Assembly (NCBI GenBank): GCA_017526525.1
Contig: JAFXRG010000002.1
Coordinates: forward strand, 62,001-126,000
DNA: 64,000 nt
Direction of reading: 5' to 3'
Origin: Clostridia bacterium
GTDB lineage: Bacteria > Bacillota > Clostridia > Christensenellales > Aristaeellaceae
Each line of letters opens with the position of its first letter. Within the stretch, counting starts at the first letter, position 1. This document shows positions 24,232 through 32,851 of the stretch, piece after piece. The position numbers and the translations under genes were made by a program. Under the pieces are notes generated by a model. That model was not told the DNA's origin and made no database searches. It saw nothing but the letters and a program-made list of their open reading frames with translations.

Positions 24232-24242
24232 AAGCAGGGCAT

Positions 24243-24272
24243 TTCTATTTTTCCGATTTCGGAGGAATAGAA
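24243..24272 (+). other. hairpin downstream of the peptide importer operon
   Basis: TTCTATT pairs with AATAGAA and an inner TCCG pairs with CGGA around a 4-base loop. No T-run follows, so it may stabilise the 3' end rather than terminate. Confidence 0.4.
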
Positions 24273-24315
24273 GGGAGAAACGGGGAAAATCCGAAGGAAA
24301 AGGAAAGCCGTTTTG

Positions 24316-24324
24316 TGGTAAAAT
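24316..24324 (+). promoter_or_regulatory. extended -10 promoter for the CaCA exchanger
   Basis: TGG-TAAAAT (24316-24324) lies 33 bases before the exchanger ATG. No clear -35 is visible. Confidence 0.4.
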
Positions 24325-24357
24325 ATTCCACGTTCATGAAAACGGAGGAAGAGAAGT

Positions 24358-25341
24358 ATGTTCGTACCGATTCTGCTGTTTATCCTGGGTCTGATTCTGC
24401 TGATCAAGGGCGGGGACTGGTTTGTTGACGGATCGGTGGACCTGGCCCACCGGCTGCGGGTGCCGGAAATGATTATCGGCGCCACGGTGGTTTCCATCGG
24501 CACCACCCTACCGGAAGTGCTGGTTTCCGCCACGGGGGCCATTGAAGGCCACGGCGGCATTGCTTACGGAAACGCCATCGGCAGCGTGATCTGCAACACG
24601 GCGCTGATTTCCGCCCTGACCTTTGCCATCCGCCCCTGCAAGGTGGACGGGGCCAGTTTTAAGGTGCCGGTCATCTTCTTCTTTGCCGCGGCGGCGATTT
24701 ATGCCGGCACGGCCTATGCCACCGGAATGTTCTCCCGGTGGATCGGCATTGTGCTGCTGGCGGTGTTCTGCGGCTATATTTTCTACACGATTTACAACGG
24801 CAAAAAGAAGGGCCTGATCGGCGGGGAAGACGCCTCCGGCGACAAGGAAACGGAAAAGGAAAAACCGCTCTGGCTGACCATCCTGATGCTGGTAGCGGGA
24901 GCGGCCTGTATTGCCGTGGGCGCACGGCTCCTGGTGGATAACGGAACGAAGATCGCCGAAGCGCTGGGCGTTCCGGAATCGGTGATTGCCCTGACCTTTG
25001 TGGCGCTGGGAACAAGCCTGCCGGAGCTGGTTACGGCCATCACGGCGCTGGCCAAGGGGCACAGCGCCCTGAGCCTGGGAAATATTGTGGGCGCCAATTT
25101 GTTCAACCTGGTTCTGGTTAGCGGAATTGCCACGGTGCTGCGTCCGTTCTCCATTTATGAGCTGGGGGCCAAAACCATCGGCGGAACCCCCGTGTCCCTG
25201 GTGGTGGACCTGCCGGTGATGCTGTTCGTGATGGCGTTTATGACGCTGCCGGCCCTGAAGAGGGGAAAGCTGACCCGGCCCCAGGGAATCATCCTGCTTT
25301 GCGTTTACGCGGCCTTCTGCGTCTTCCAGTTTGTGTTTTAA
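24358..25341 (+). CDS. CaCA-family sodium/calcium (cation/proton) exchanger, YrbG-like
   Basis: This 327-residue inner-membrane antiporter has two inverted alpha-repeats, as in all CaCA exchangers: GTTLPEVLVSATGA with GNAIGSVICN (about 43-80) and GTSLPELVTAITAL with GNIVGANLFN (about 220-260). The repeat Glu residues (PEV, PEL) bind the cation. A cytosolic Lys/Glu-rich loop (about 145-170) separates the halves, giving ten or so TM helices. GGAGGAAGAG precedes the ATG. Its stop overlaps the stop of the convergent phosphatase gene by 2 bases. It probably exports calcium; the exact ion pair is not readable. Confidence 0.9.
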   Translation: MFVPILLFILGLILLIKGGDWFVDGSVDLAHRLRVPEMIIGATVVSIGTTLPEVLVSATGAIEGHGGIAYGNAIGSVICNTALISALTFAIRPCKVDGASFKVPVIFFFAAAAIYAGTAYATGMFSRWIGIVLLAVFCGYIFYTIYNGKKKGLIGGEDASGDKETEKEKPLWLTILMLVAGAACIAVGARLLVDNGTKIAEALGVPESVIALTFVALGTSLPELVTAITALAKGHSALSLGNIVGANLFNLVLVSGIATVLRPFSIYELGAKTIGGTPVSLVVDLPVMLFVMAFMTLPALKRGKLTRPQGIILLCVYAAFCVFQFVF

Positions 25342-26102
25342 TACGGATATTCGGTGCCAAGGGTTCCGTTGACGGCGGGATCCGTGGAATCCACCCCTGT
25401 GAAGCACTCCGGAAACAGTCCGGCGGTGCTTCTTTTTTCGCCGGCGCTTTCCAGGTGGGTAATATCCCCGAACCGGGTGATCCGGAAGGAAACCTCCCCC
25501 CGGATCCGCTCTTCCGTTACCACTTCCGTCACGGAGGAGGGCAGGGAAAGGGTCCGGTGCCACAGCACCAGGGGCGAGGTGTCGGTGAGCCAGGCCAGGA
25601 AGGCCGCGGAAATCCCGAAATGGCAGAAGAGGGCGATGGTGTCCTTCGGGTTGCTTTCGCAGCGCCATACGGGGCCGTCCTTGCGGAAACTGTACCGGGC
25701 CATCAGCGCTTCCGCGCCGGCCTTGGTTTCTTCCCAGATGGGTTTGACGCTGCTGCCGTCAAACAGGGGCGCATCCGCCCAGCGGTCGGGATCCGTCACG
25801 CCGGGAAGCGCGGACCACAGGCGGGGCGGCAGGTCCCAGGGAAGCCGGGACTCCCCGGTTTCCGGATCCTTGCACCGGCCGCGGAACTCCGCCAGCCAGG
25901 GAAGGACTTCCGCTTCGCGATGCAGCTTTTCCAGCGTATAGGCGGCGGTATCCCGGGCCCGGCCCAGGGGGGAAACATAAAAGTCACGAATCTGATAACG
26001 GACCATCCGGCGGCTGAGCAGCTCCGCCTCGATCCGGCCCTTGGGGGTCAGGGAGTCGACGGTGTAGTCCGGTTCCGCATGGCGGATCAGGAGAATGCGC
26101 AT
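25338..26102 (-). CDS. histidine phosphatase (phosphoglycerate-mutase-like)
   Basis: This 254-residue cytoplasmic protein begins MRILLIRHAEPDY, the RHxxx catalytic motif with the phosphorylated His. It continues with LTPKGRIEAELLSRR, VSPLGRARDTAAYTL and a later ALFCHFGISAAFLA, which supplies the second catalytic His. It belongs to histidine phosphatase clade 1; substrate unknown. The C-terminus (about residues 220-254) is encoded across a terminator that serves the convergent exchanger gene. It has its own promoter, divergent from rexA. Confidence 0.86.
   Translation of the reverse strand: MRILLIRHAEPDYTVDSLTPKGRIEAELLSRRMVRYQIRDFYVSPLGRARDTAAYTLEKLHREAEVLPWLAEFRGRCKDPETGESRLPWDLPPRLWSALPGVTDPDRWADAPLFDGSSVKPIWEETKAGAEALMARYSFRKDGPVWRCESNPKDTIALFCHFGISAAFLAWLTDTSPLVLWHRTLSLPSSVTEVVTEERIRGEVSFRITRFGDITHLESAGEKRSTAGLFPECFTGVDSTDPAVNGTLGTEYPY
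25401..25438 (+). terminator. Rho-independent terminator for the exchanger gene, inside the convergent phosphatase gene
   Basis: GAAGCAC (25401-25407) with CCGG (25409-25412) pairs with CCGG (25420-25423) and GTGCTTC (25426-25432), followed by six T. It lies about 60 bases inside the 3' end of the minus-strand phosphatase gene. Confidence 0.8.
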
Positions 26103-26138
26103 GAAATCCCTCCGTTGTTTTCTTTTTTTCCTGCCGGT

Positions 26139-26167
26139 ATTATACAGGGGCGGAACGTGAATGACAA
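26139..26167 (-). promoter_or_regulatory. promoter for the histidine phosphatase gene
   Basis: On the minus strand TTGTCA (26167-26162) and a perfect TATAAT (26144-26139) are 17 bases apart. Confidence 0.8.
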
Positions 26168-26169
26168 GC

Positions 26170-26199
26170 TTGACAGCGGAACGGGGAAACGTTTACAAT
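26170..26199 (+). promoter_or_regulatory. promoter for rexA-GH120
   Basis: TTGACA (26170-26175) and TACAAT (26194-26199) with an 18-base spacer. Its -35 lies 2 bases from the -35 of the divergent phosphatase promoter. Confidence 0.8.
26184..26198 (-). promoter_or_regulatory. cre-like operator (CcpA or other LacI-family site)
   Basis: Read on the minus strand, TTGTAAACGTTTCCC matches the cre consensus WTGNAANCGNWNNCW at all but the last position. It covers the spacer and -10 of the rexA promoter, a position where binding would repress. Confidence 0.6.
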
Positions 26200-26252
26200 G
26201 AGCAAAAAGGTTCGTACAAATTAAAAAACCATGCATGAAAATCGGAGGGAAC

Positions 26253-27383
26253 ATGAACAAAGGAGCATTCATCAGCGGAGTCTATCCCAATTTTCTTGCT
26301 GAAATCGGCATCGGGGAGGAAGAAGCGAAGCAGCGGGTGCAGGCTGCCTTTGAGACCATCTTTTTTGACCCGGAGGAAAACTTTTGCCATCACACGGACG
26401 AGGACGCCTGGTGCATGGTGGATACCGGCAATATTGACGCCCGGACGGAAGGCATGAGCTACGGAATGATGATGTGCGTCCAGATGGACCGGCAGGACAT
26501 CTTCGACAAGCTGTGGACCTTTTCGGACCGGTATATGCGGCAGCGGGAAGGCGTCCATGCCGGCTACTTTGCCTGGTCGGTGGGCCTGGACGGCAAGCAT
26601 AACGCGGAAGGCCCCGCCCCGGACGGGGAGGAGTATTTCGCCATGGCGCTGTTCATGGCCGGCGCCCGGTGGGGAGACGGTGAAGGAATCTTCAACTATA
26701 CGGAGCAGGCCCGGGAGATCCTGCGGCATGTGGTGCATCAGCACGAAATGATTCCCGGCGGGGAACCCATGTGGGATCCGGAAAACAAGTATATCCGGTT
26801 TGTGCCGGAAATGAAGATTTCCGACCCCAGCTACCATCTTCCGCATTTTTATGATCTTTTCGCCCTGAAAGCGGACGAAAAGGACCGGAAATTCTGGAAG
26901 CAGGCGGCGGAAGCAAGCCGGAAATACATTGTGAAATCCGCGGACGCGAAAACCGGCCTGAGCCCGGAATACGCGGATTACGACGGCAAGACGGTGCTGC
27001 TGTTCAAAAAGCCGTGGGTTTACTATTCCGACGCCTACCGGGTCGCCGAAAACATCGCCCTGGACCACGTGTGGTTCGGGGATCATCCGGAGGAGGACGA
27101 TGTGGAAACCCGGATTCAGGACTTCTTTGCGGCGCAGGACCTGTCCGATCTCCGGGCCTACGAGCTGGACGGAACGCCCCAGACGGAGCCGGCCATGCAT
27201 CCCACGGCCATACTCTCGGTGCTGGGAGCCGCTTCCATTGCCAGCAAAAGCGCCCACCGGGAAAAGTTCCTGCGGATTTTTGCGGAAACGCCCCTGCGCA
27301 AGGGCGTCAGGAGATACTATGACAACTGCCTCTGGTTTTTCTGCCTGCTGATGCTGACCGGGAATTACCGGATCTATATTTAA
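26253..27383 (+). CDS. rexA: GH8 reducing-end xylose-releasing exo-oligoxylanase (Rex)
   Basis: This intracellular enzyme of about 376 residues (no signal peptide) removes one xylose from the reducing end of xylo-oligosaccharides. It follows the Bacillus halodurans Rex pattern closely from memory: DTGNIDARTEGMSYGMMM (with the catalytic Glu), HAGYFAWSVGLDG, APDGEEYFAMALF, SDPSYHLPHFYDLF and RRYYDNCLWFFCLLML. The (alpha/alpha)6 GH8 fold length fits. I use the ATG at 26253, preceded by GGAGG; an in-frame ATG at 26235 is possible. It lies 23 bases before the GH120 gene with a shared promoter and cre-like site. Confidence 0.92.
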   Translation: MNKGAFISGVYPNFLAEIGIGEEEAKQRVQAAFETIFFDPEENFCHHTDEDAWCMVDTGNIDARTEGMSYGMMMCVQMDRQDIFDKLWTFSDRYMRQREGVHAGYFAWSVGLDGKHNAEGPAPDGEEYFAMALFMAGARWGDGEGIFNYTEQAREILRHVVHQHEMIPGGEPMWDPENKYIRFVPEMKISDPSYHLPHFYDLFALKADEKDRKFWKQAAEASRKYIVKSADAKTGLSPEYADYDGKTVLLFKKPWVYYSDAYRVAENIALDHVWFGDHPEEDDVETRIQDFFAAQDLSDLRAYELDGTPQTEPAMHPTAILSVLGAASIASKSAHREKFLRIFAETPLRKGVRRYYDNCLWFFCLLMLTGNYRIYI

Positions 27384-27406
27384 AATAATAGAAGGGAGAA
27401 AAAAAG

Positions 27407-29395
27407 ATGATTTATTATGTGGACATCCAGGCGGGACGGGAAGGAAACGGCAGCCGGGAAATGCCCTTCCGGCGGATCAACGACGCGGCAAAGATTGCCA
27501 TGCCCGGGGATGAAGTGCTGGTGGCGCCGGGCATTTACCGGGAATACGTGAATCCGGTCCATGCCGGCACGGAGGAGCAGCGCATTGTCTATCGCAGCAC
27601 GGAACCCCGGGGCGCGGTGATTACCGGCGCGGAAGAGGTCACCGGCTGGAAGAAGGTCAAGGGCACCACCTGGACCGCCCGGGTGAACAACGGCGTGTTC
27701 GGCGCCTACAATCCCTACCGGGAAATGGTGTGCGGCGACTGGTATTTCGCGCCCACGGTGCGCCATACCGGTTCCGTTTACCTGAACGACCGGGCTATGT
27801 ATGAAACCACCTCGCTGAAGGAGTGCATGGCCGGAAAGCCGGATCCCTGCGCCTGGGACCCGGAGGATGCCAAGTACCTGTGGTACACGGAGCAGGAAGG
27901 GGAGGAAACCGTCCTCTACGCCAACTTCCAGGGGCTGGATCCCAACGCGGAAAAGGTTGAGATCAGCGTGCGCCGGAACGTTTTCATGCCGGACCGGACG
28001 GGCATCGGCTATATTACCGTCAGCGGATTCGTGCTGACCAAGGCCGCCACCACCTGGGCGCCGCCGGCCGCCTACCAGGACGGCCTGATCGGCCCCCACT
28101 GGAGCCGGGGCTGGATCATTGAGGACTGTGAGGTCAGCAACAGCCGCTGCTGCGGCATCTCCCTGGGAAAATACCTGGATCCCGAAAACGATATGTATTT
28201 CTATCGCCGCCGGGTGAAGAGCCCCACCCAGATGGAGCGGGACGCGGTATGCCGCGGCCAGTATCACGGGTGGCTGAAGGAAAAGGTCGGCGGGCACATC
28301 ATCCGCCGGTGCGAAGTGCATCACTGCGAGCAGACGGGCATCGTGGGCCGGATGGGCGGTGTGTTCTCCACCATTGAGGACTGCCATATTCACCACATCT
28401 GCAATTCCCAGCAGCTGGGCGGCGCGGAAACCGCGGGCATCAAGCTGCACGCGGCCATTGACGTGACCATCCGCCGCAACCATATCCATCACTGCATCAT
28501 GGGCATCTGGCTGGACTGGGAAGCCCAGGGCGCCCGGATCAGCCAGAACCTGCTGCACGACAACTGGCCGCCGGAAGGCCGGAGCCACGCCCAGGGCGCC
28601 ATGTTCTCCACGGACGTCTTTATTGAGGTGGGCCACGGACCGACCCTGATTGACAACAACCTGCTGCTGAGCCCGGTGAGCATTACGATTCCTAGCGAAG
28701 GAATCGCCTGCGTCCATAACCTGGTGCTGGGCGGCTTCAGCCTGATCAACAGCGGCGTGGACAGCATTGTGAACGGCCAGCGGGAACCCCGGTATACCCC
28801 CTATCACATCCGTCACCGGACGGAGGTGGCCGGATTCATGACCATCCTTCACGGAGACGACCGGATTTACAACAATATTTTTGTCCAGGCCTGGCCGGAC
28901 GCGCCGGACAAAAAGCCCACGGATGCGGATCACCGCACGGTGGGAACGGCGCCCTTTGACATTTTCCCCACCCATGAGGAATGGATAGCTCCGTTCCGGG
29001 AAGGCGAGGAACCCAACATGCACGGACTGGGCGAAGCGCACTTCGGCCATCTGCCGGTGTGGGTAAACGGCAACGCCTACTTTAACGGCGCCACCGTATA
29101 CCACAAGGAAGAGCACAAACTGGCGGATCCCAAAGGCGGCGTCAAGGTGACGCTGACGGAAAAGGACGGAAAGTATACGCTGAAAACCAACCTGTATACC
29201 CGCCTGAAGGGATTCAGCGACGGAATCATTACCAGCGATCTCCTGGGATACGCGTTTGAACCGGAAGAACGGTTTGAGAATCCGGACGGAACGGACATCA
29301 TCTTCAACCGGGATTACTTCGGCAATCCCCGGGGCGTGGAAACGGTGCCGGGTCCCTTTGCTTCCGCCGGGGACAGCACAAAGACGCTCTGGTAA
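27407..29395 (+). CDS. GH120 beta-xylosidase (XylC-like)
   Basis: This 662-residue protein has a right-handed parallel beta-helix plan with an inserted domain. It matches the GH120 xylosidase of Thermoanaerobacterium saccharolyticum in segments I remember: MPGDEVLVAPGIYREYVNP, YANFQGLDPNAEKVEISVRR, GWIIEDCEVSNSRCCGISLG, ETAGIKLHAAIDVTIRRN and GIWLDWEAQGARISQNLL (the last contains the catalytic Asp/Glu region). There is no signal peptide, so it acts in the cytoplasm on imported xylo-oligosaccharides, from the non-reducing end, complementing Rex. AGAAGGGAG precedes the ATG. A strong terminator follows. Confidence 0.9.
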   Translation: MIYYVDIQAGREGNGSREMPFRRINDAAKIAMPGDEVLVAPGIYREYVNPVHAGTEEQRIVYRSTEPRGAVITGAEEVTGWKKVKGTTWTARVNNGVFGAYNPYREMVCGDWYFAPTVRHTGSVYLNDRAMYETTSLKECMAGKPDPCAWDPEDAKYLWYTEQEGEETVLYANFQGLDPNAEKVEISVRRNVFMPDRTGIGYITVSGFVLTKAATTWAPPAAYQDGLIGPHWSRGWIIEDCEVSNSRCCGISLGKYLDPENDMYFYRRRVKSPTQMERDAVCRGQYHGWLKEKVGGHIIRRCEVHHCEQTGIVGRMGGVFSTIEDCHIHHICNSQQLGGAETAGIKLHAAIDVTIRRNHIHHCIMGIWLDWEAQGARISQNLLHDNWPPEGRSHAQGAMFSTDVFIEVGHGPTLIDNNLLLSPVSITIPSEGIACVHNLVLGGFSLINSGVDSIVNGQREPRYTPYHIRHRTEVAGFMTILHGDDRIYNNIFVQAWPDAPDKKPTDADHRTVGTAPFDIFPTHEEWIAPFREGEEPNMHGLGEAHFGHLPVWVNGNAYFNGATVYHKEEHKLADPKGGVKVTLTEKDGKYTLKTNLYTRLKGFSDGIITSDLLGYAFEPEERFENPDGTDIIFNRDYFGNPRGVETVPGPFASAGDSTKTLW

Positions 29396-29416
29396 ACCAA
29401 CCTGTCTTTCAAAATT

Positions 29417-29453
29417 CCGCGGTGCCGCTGCAAGGCGCCGCGGCCTTTTTTTT
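29417..29453 (+). terminator. Rho-independent terminator of rexA-GH120
   Basis: CCGCGGTGCC (29417-29426) pairs with GGCGCCGCGG (29434-29443), one G-U pair, followed by CC and eight T. Confidence 0.9.
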
Positions 29454-29515
29454 CGCTTCGTGTGGATAAAAGCCGGAGGCGTGAACCGATGCTTTTCTTT
29501 TACGGGAAAATGGAA

Positions 29516-29521
29516 TATAAT
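29516..29521 (+). promoter_or_regulatory. -10 element upstream of the family-1-like binding lipoprotein
   Basis: A perfect TATAAT lies 48 bases before the lipoprotein ATG. The -35 region is weak, so an activator may be needed. Confidence 0.4.
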
Positions 29522-29569
29522 AAGACGATATACCCTTGAATTTTGTGGAAGCTCGGAGGATTGCAACGG

Positions 29570-31069
29570 ATGAAACGGTGGATCGGTTTGATTCTTGCGG
29601 GGATGCTCCTGGCCGGGTGCTTCGGCGCCGCGGCGGAGGGGCAGAAAGCGCCGGATTATATCCTGGAAGGTTTTGAAGGCGAAAACGCCACGCGGAACTG
29701 GGAAACGAACCTGTTTTTCCAGCGGATGGAGGAGCGGACGGGCATTTCCTTCCAGTTCCGGGAAAGCACGCAGTACACCCAGTGGAGCCAGCGGATCCAG
29801 GCCATGAAGGCCGGGGAGAACCTGCCGGACGTGCTGTTCAAGGCGGAGCTGAAGTCCACGGAAGTCCGGGATCTTTATGAAGCGGGAATCCTGATTGACC
29901 TGAAGCCTTACCTGGCGGAATATGCGCCGGATCTCTGGAAGCTGCTGGAGGAAAACCCGGAGGCCCTGGCCGCCATTTCCCTGGAAAACGGGGCGATCCC
30001 TGCGCTGCCGTGCTTCAACACCCTGCAGAACAACGACCTGATGTGGATCAACAGCACCTGGCTCCGGAACCTGAAGCTGGAGACCCCGGAGGACGCGGAG
30101 AGCCTGAAAGCGGCGCTGACGGCCTTCCGGGACCGGGATCCCAACAACAACGGCCAGAAGGATGAAATCCCCCTGACTTTTATCGGCATGTGGGAGCTGC
30201 GGTTCCTGGGGCACGCCTTCGGGATCACGGACAACGACTATTACATTTCCGCCCGGGACGGCAAGGTAACCTCCGACCTGACCTCGGAGAAAAACCGCCG
30301 CTTCCTTACCTGGCTGCATGAACTGTGGGCGGAAAACCTGCTGGACCATAACGGCTTTTCCATGGCGGACTCCATGCGCCAGATTACGGATGAGAAAAAG
30401 ACCAACCCCTACGGAATGATCCTGTCTTCTTCCGCCTTGACGGTGGTGCCTTCCGCCTGGCTGAGCAACTATGCGCTGCTGCTTCCGCTGAAGTGGGAAG
30501 GAAAGCAGGTTTACCGGAGCCTGGCGGGGGACCTGGTCCGCGGCACCTTTGCCGTTACCTCCCGGTGCGCAAACCCGGAGAAGCTGGTCAGCTGGGTCAA
30601 TTACCTGTATACCGAGGAAGGCGCCCTCATGTCCCAGTACGGGCTGGAAGGCGAGGAATACAGTTTCCGGGAAGACGGCCTGTGGGAGTGGAAGGAAGAC
30701 CTGACCACCGTGGCACAGCTGATTCTTCCGGAACGCACCATCAGCTCCGGAGCAGTGGCGCCGGGCATCTCCCCGGTGGATTTCCAGCTGAAATACAGCG
30801 ATGAGGCCACCCGCCGGGATATTGAGCAGATTGCTGAAATGCAAAAATATACGGTGCTGCCCGTTCCGCTGGTGAACCTGAGCCGGGAGGACGCGGAAAA
30901 AATCGCGGCCATCCAGCTGGATCTGTCCACGTATGCGGAAAACACCATGGCGCAGTTTGTGGCGGGGGATCTTCCCCTCAACGACGAGGAATGGAACAAA
31001 TTCTGCCGGACTGCGGAAGAAAAGGGCCTTGGCAGGATGATTGAAATCTGGCAGAAATATATCCGGTAA
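29570..31069 (+). CDS. extracellular solute-binding lipoprotein (family 1, LplA/YtcQ-like)
   Basis: This 499-residue lipoprotein starts MKRWIGLILAGMLLAGCFGA, with a lipobox LLAGC at residue 17. The mature part looks like the large LplA/YtcQ-type sugar-binding proteins: ENLPDVLFKAEL near residue 90 and AFRDRDPNNNGQKDEIPLTF near 190, a calcium-loop-like segment common in this group. GGAGG lies 10 bases before the ATG. No permease genes of the LplB/YtcP type follow, so its ABC partner must be elsewhere if it has one. Its position behind xylan-oligosaccharide enzymes hints at a carbohydrate ligand. Confidence 0.82.
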   Translation: MKRWIGLILAGMLLAGCFGAAAEGQKAPDYILEGFEGENATRNWETNLFFQRMEERTGISFQFRESTQYTQWSQRIQAMKAGENLPDVLFKAELKSTEVRDLYEAGILIDLKPYLAEYAPDLWKLLEENPEALAAISLENGAIPALPCFNTLQNNDLMWINSTWLRNLKLETPEDAESLKAALTAFRDRDPNNNGQKDEIPLTFIGMWELRFLGHAFGITDNDYYISARDGKVTSDLTSEKNRRFLTWLHELWAENLLDHNGFSMADSMRQITDEKKTNPYGMILSSSALTVVPSAWLSNYALLLPLKWEGKQVYRSLAGDLVRGTFAVTSRCANPEKLVSWVNYLYTEEGALMSQYGLEGEEYSFREDGLWEWKEDLTTVAQLILPERTISSGAVAPGISPVDFQLKYSDEATRRDIEQIAEMQKYTVLPVPLVNLSREDAEKIAAIQLDLSTYAENTMAQFVAGDLPLNDEEWNKFCRTAEEKGLGRMIEIWQKYIR

Positions 31070-31136
31070 ACCCTAAACCCGTGTCCGGTCTGCAGCCGAA
31101 GACAGAAGGGAATACAGAGTCTGGAGTGAAGAAAAA

Positions 31137-32420
31137 ATGGAACGCTGGGATGAAATGATTCGGAAACTGGACTTGCCGGAAAACCGGGAACGGCTTGCGG
31201 CCCTGTATGGTGCGGACGCGGAAACCGTGGCGCAGCAACAGGCGCGGTATGCGGCCCTGATCCGGCGCCACGGGGAGCTGTTCGGCGACCGGGGAGAAAT
31301 GGTGCTGGTCAGCGCGCCGGGACGGACGGAAATCGGCGGAAACCATACGGATCACAACCGCGGCCGGGTGCTGGCAGCGGCGGTGAACCTGGATGCCCTG
31401 TGCGCGGCCACCCGCCGGGAGGACCGGAAGGTGCGCTTCCATTCGGAAGGGTACGCGCCCATAGAAATGGACCTGTCGGTGCTCGAACCGCAAAAGGCGG
31501 AGGAAGGGACCACCCAGGCCCTGATCCGCGGCGTTGCGGCAGGCATGGCGGAGGCCGGTTATGAAATCGGCGGGTTTGACGCCGCGGTGACCTCCACGGT
31601 GGCAGGCGGAAGCGGACTGAGCAGCTCCGCCGCCCTGGAAGTGATGCTGACCGGGGTGCTGGACGCGCTGTACAACCGGTTTGACATGCCGTATGTGCTG
31701 CGGGCCCAGATCAGCCAGCGGGCGGAGAATCAGTATTTCGGCAAGCCGTCGGGACTGCTGGACCAGATGGCCAGCGCCGCCGGCGGACTGGCGGCCATGG
31801 ATTTCCGGGATACGGAGCATCCGCTGGTGCACGCCATACAGTATGATTTCGCGAAGCGGGGATACCGGCTGGTGGTGGTGGCCACGGGCGGATCCCACGC
31901 GGACCTGACGGACGAATACGCCGCGATTCCCACGGAAATGAAAGCCGTGGCAAATTGCTTCGGCCAAAGCTTCCTGCGGGATATCACCGTGGAACAGCTG
32001 CTGGAGCGGGCCGGGGAGATCCGCGCCGCGTGCGGGGACCGGGCATTGATGCGGGCGTTCCACTTTGTGGAGGAAAATGACCGGGTTCCGGTTCAGACCA
32101 AAGCGCTGGAGGAGGACCGGATCGAAGAATTCCTGCAGGCCATTATTGACAGCGGAAGGTCCAGCTTCCAGTACCTGCAGAACGTTTATTCGCCGAAAAC
32201 GGACCAGAGCCTGAGCCTGGCCCTGTGCCTGGCGGAGGCAATGCTGAAGGGGAAAGGCGCCTGGCGCATCCACGGCGGCGGATTTGCCGGCACCACGCTG
32301 AACTTCGTTCCCGTGGAGGAAACGGGCCGGTTTGTTGAACAAATGGAAAAAGTCTTTGGCCGGGGCGCCTGCAAGGTGCTGAATATCCGGCCGGAAGGAG
32401 CTGCGTGGCTCCGATGCTGA
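31137..32420 (+). CDS. galK: galactokinase
   Basis: GalK phosphorylates alpha-D-galactose to galactose 1-phosphate with ATP (Leloir pathway). The 427-residue GHMP kinase has motif 1 APGRTEIGGNHTDHNRGRVL, motif 2 VAGGSGLSSSAALEV (ATP loop) and motif 3 RIHGGGFAGTTLNFVP. At 427 residues it is about 35 longer than Bacillus GalK, with an extended N-terminus (MERWDEMIRKLDLPENRERL) typical of a Clostridia subgroup. No galT or galE lies near it. The next gene, tsaE, overlaps its end by 16 bases, an unusual coupling. Confidence 0.92.
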   Translation: MERWDEMIRKLDLPENRERLAALYGADAETVAQQQARYAALIRRHGELFGDRGEMVLVSAPGRTEIGGNHTDHNRGRVLAAAVNLDALCAATRREDRKVRFHSEGYAPIEMDLSVLEPQKAEEGTTQALIRGVAAGMAEAGYEIGGFDAAVTSTVAGGSGLSSSAALEVMLTGVLDALYNRFDMPYVLRAQISQRAENQYFGKPSGLLDQMASAAGGLAAMDFRDTEHPLVHAIQYDFAKRGYRLVVVATGGSHADLTDEYAAIPTEMKAVANCFGQSFLRDITVEQLLERAGEIRAACGDRALMRAFHFVEENDRVPVQTKALEEDRIEEFLQAIIDSGRSSFQYLQNVYSPKTDQSLSLALCLAEAMLKGKGAWRIHGGGFAGTTLNFVPVEETGRFVEQMEKVFGRGACKVLNIRPEGAAWLRC

Positions 32421-32851
32421 CGACAACCAACAGCGCGGCGGAAACCCGGGCGCTGGGAGAAAAGTTTGCGGAAACCCTTGCCCCCGGGGATACCGTGGTG
32501 CTGGAAGGACAGCTGGGCGCCGGGAAAAGCGAATTTACCCGGGGCATCGCCCGGGGCCTGGGCGTGCGGGAAACCGTCACGAGCCCCAGCTTCACCATCC
32601 TGAACGTTTACGAAAGCGGCCGGTGTCCGCTGTATCATTTCGACTGGTATCGCCTGGAAAGCGAGGACGAACTGTACGAAATGGGAATGGATGAATACCT
32701 GGGCGGCGACGGCATTGCCGTGGTGGAATGGGCGGAACGCTGTCCGGATGCCGTGCCGGACCGGGTGATCCGGGTCCGCCTGGAGGTTACGGGGGACGAA
32801 ACGCGGCAGATCGAGATTGACGGAGAGAACGATGAACCTGCTTGTGATTGA
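32405..32851 (+). CDS. tsaE: tRNA threonylcarbamoyladenosine ATPase TsaE
   Basis: TsaE is the P-loop ATPase that resets the TsaBDE complex making N6-threonylcarbamoyladenosine at A37 of ANN-decoding tRNAs. It is about 148 residues long, with Walker A EGQLGAGKSEFTRGI, SPSFTILNVYES, LYHFDWYRL and VVEWAERC, all typical. The GTG at 32405 follows AAGGAG by 4 bases; an ATG at 32414 is the alternative. Either start overlaps galK. Its 3' end overlaps tsaB by 20 bases. Confidence 0.94.
   Translation: MAPMLTTTNSAAETRALGEKFAETLAPGDTVVLEGQLGAGKSEFTRGIARGLGVRETVTSPSFTILNVYESGRCPLYHFDWYRLESEDELYEMGMDEYLGGDGIAVVEWAERCPDAVPDRVIRVRLEVTGDETRQIEIDGENDEPACD

Noticed and set aside
27380..30844. Long antisense open frame across the GH120 gene and binding lipoprotein
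   Set aside because: No promoter, ribosome site or recognisable domain; the plus-strand genes explain the sequence.
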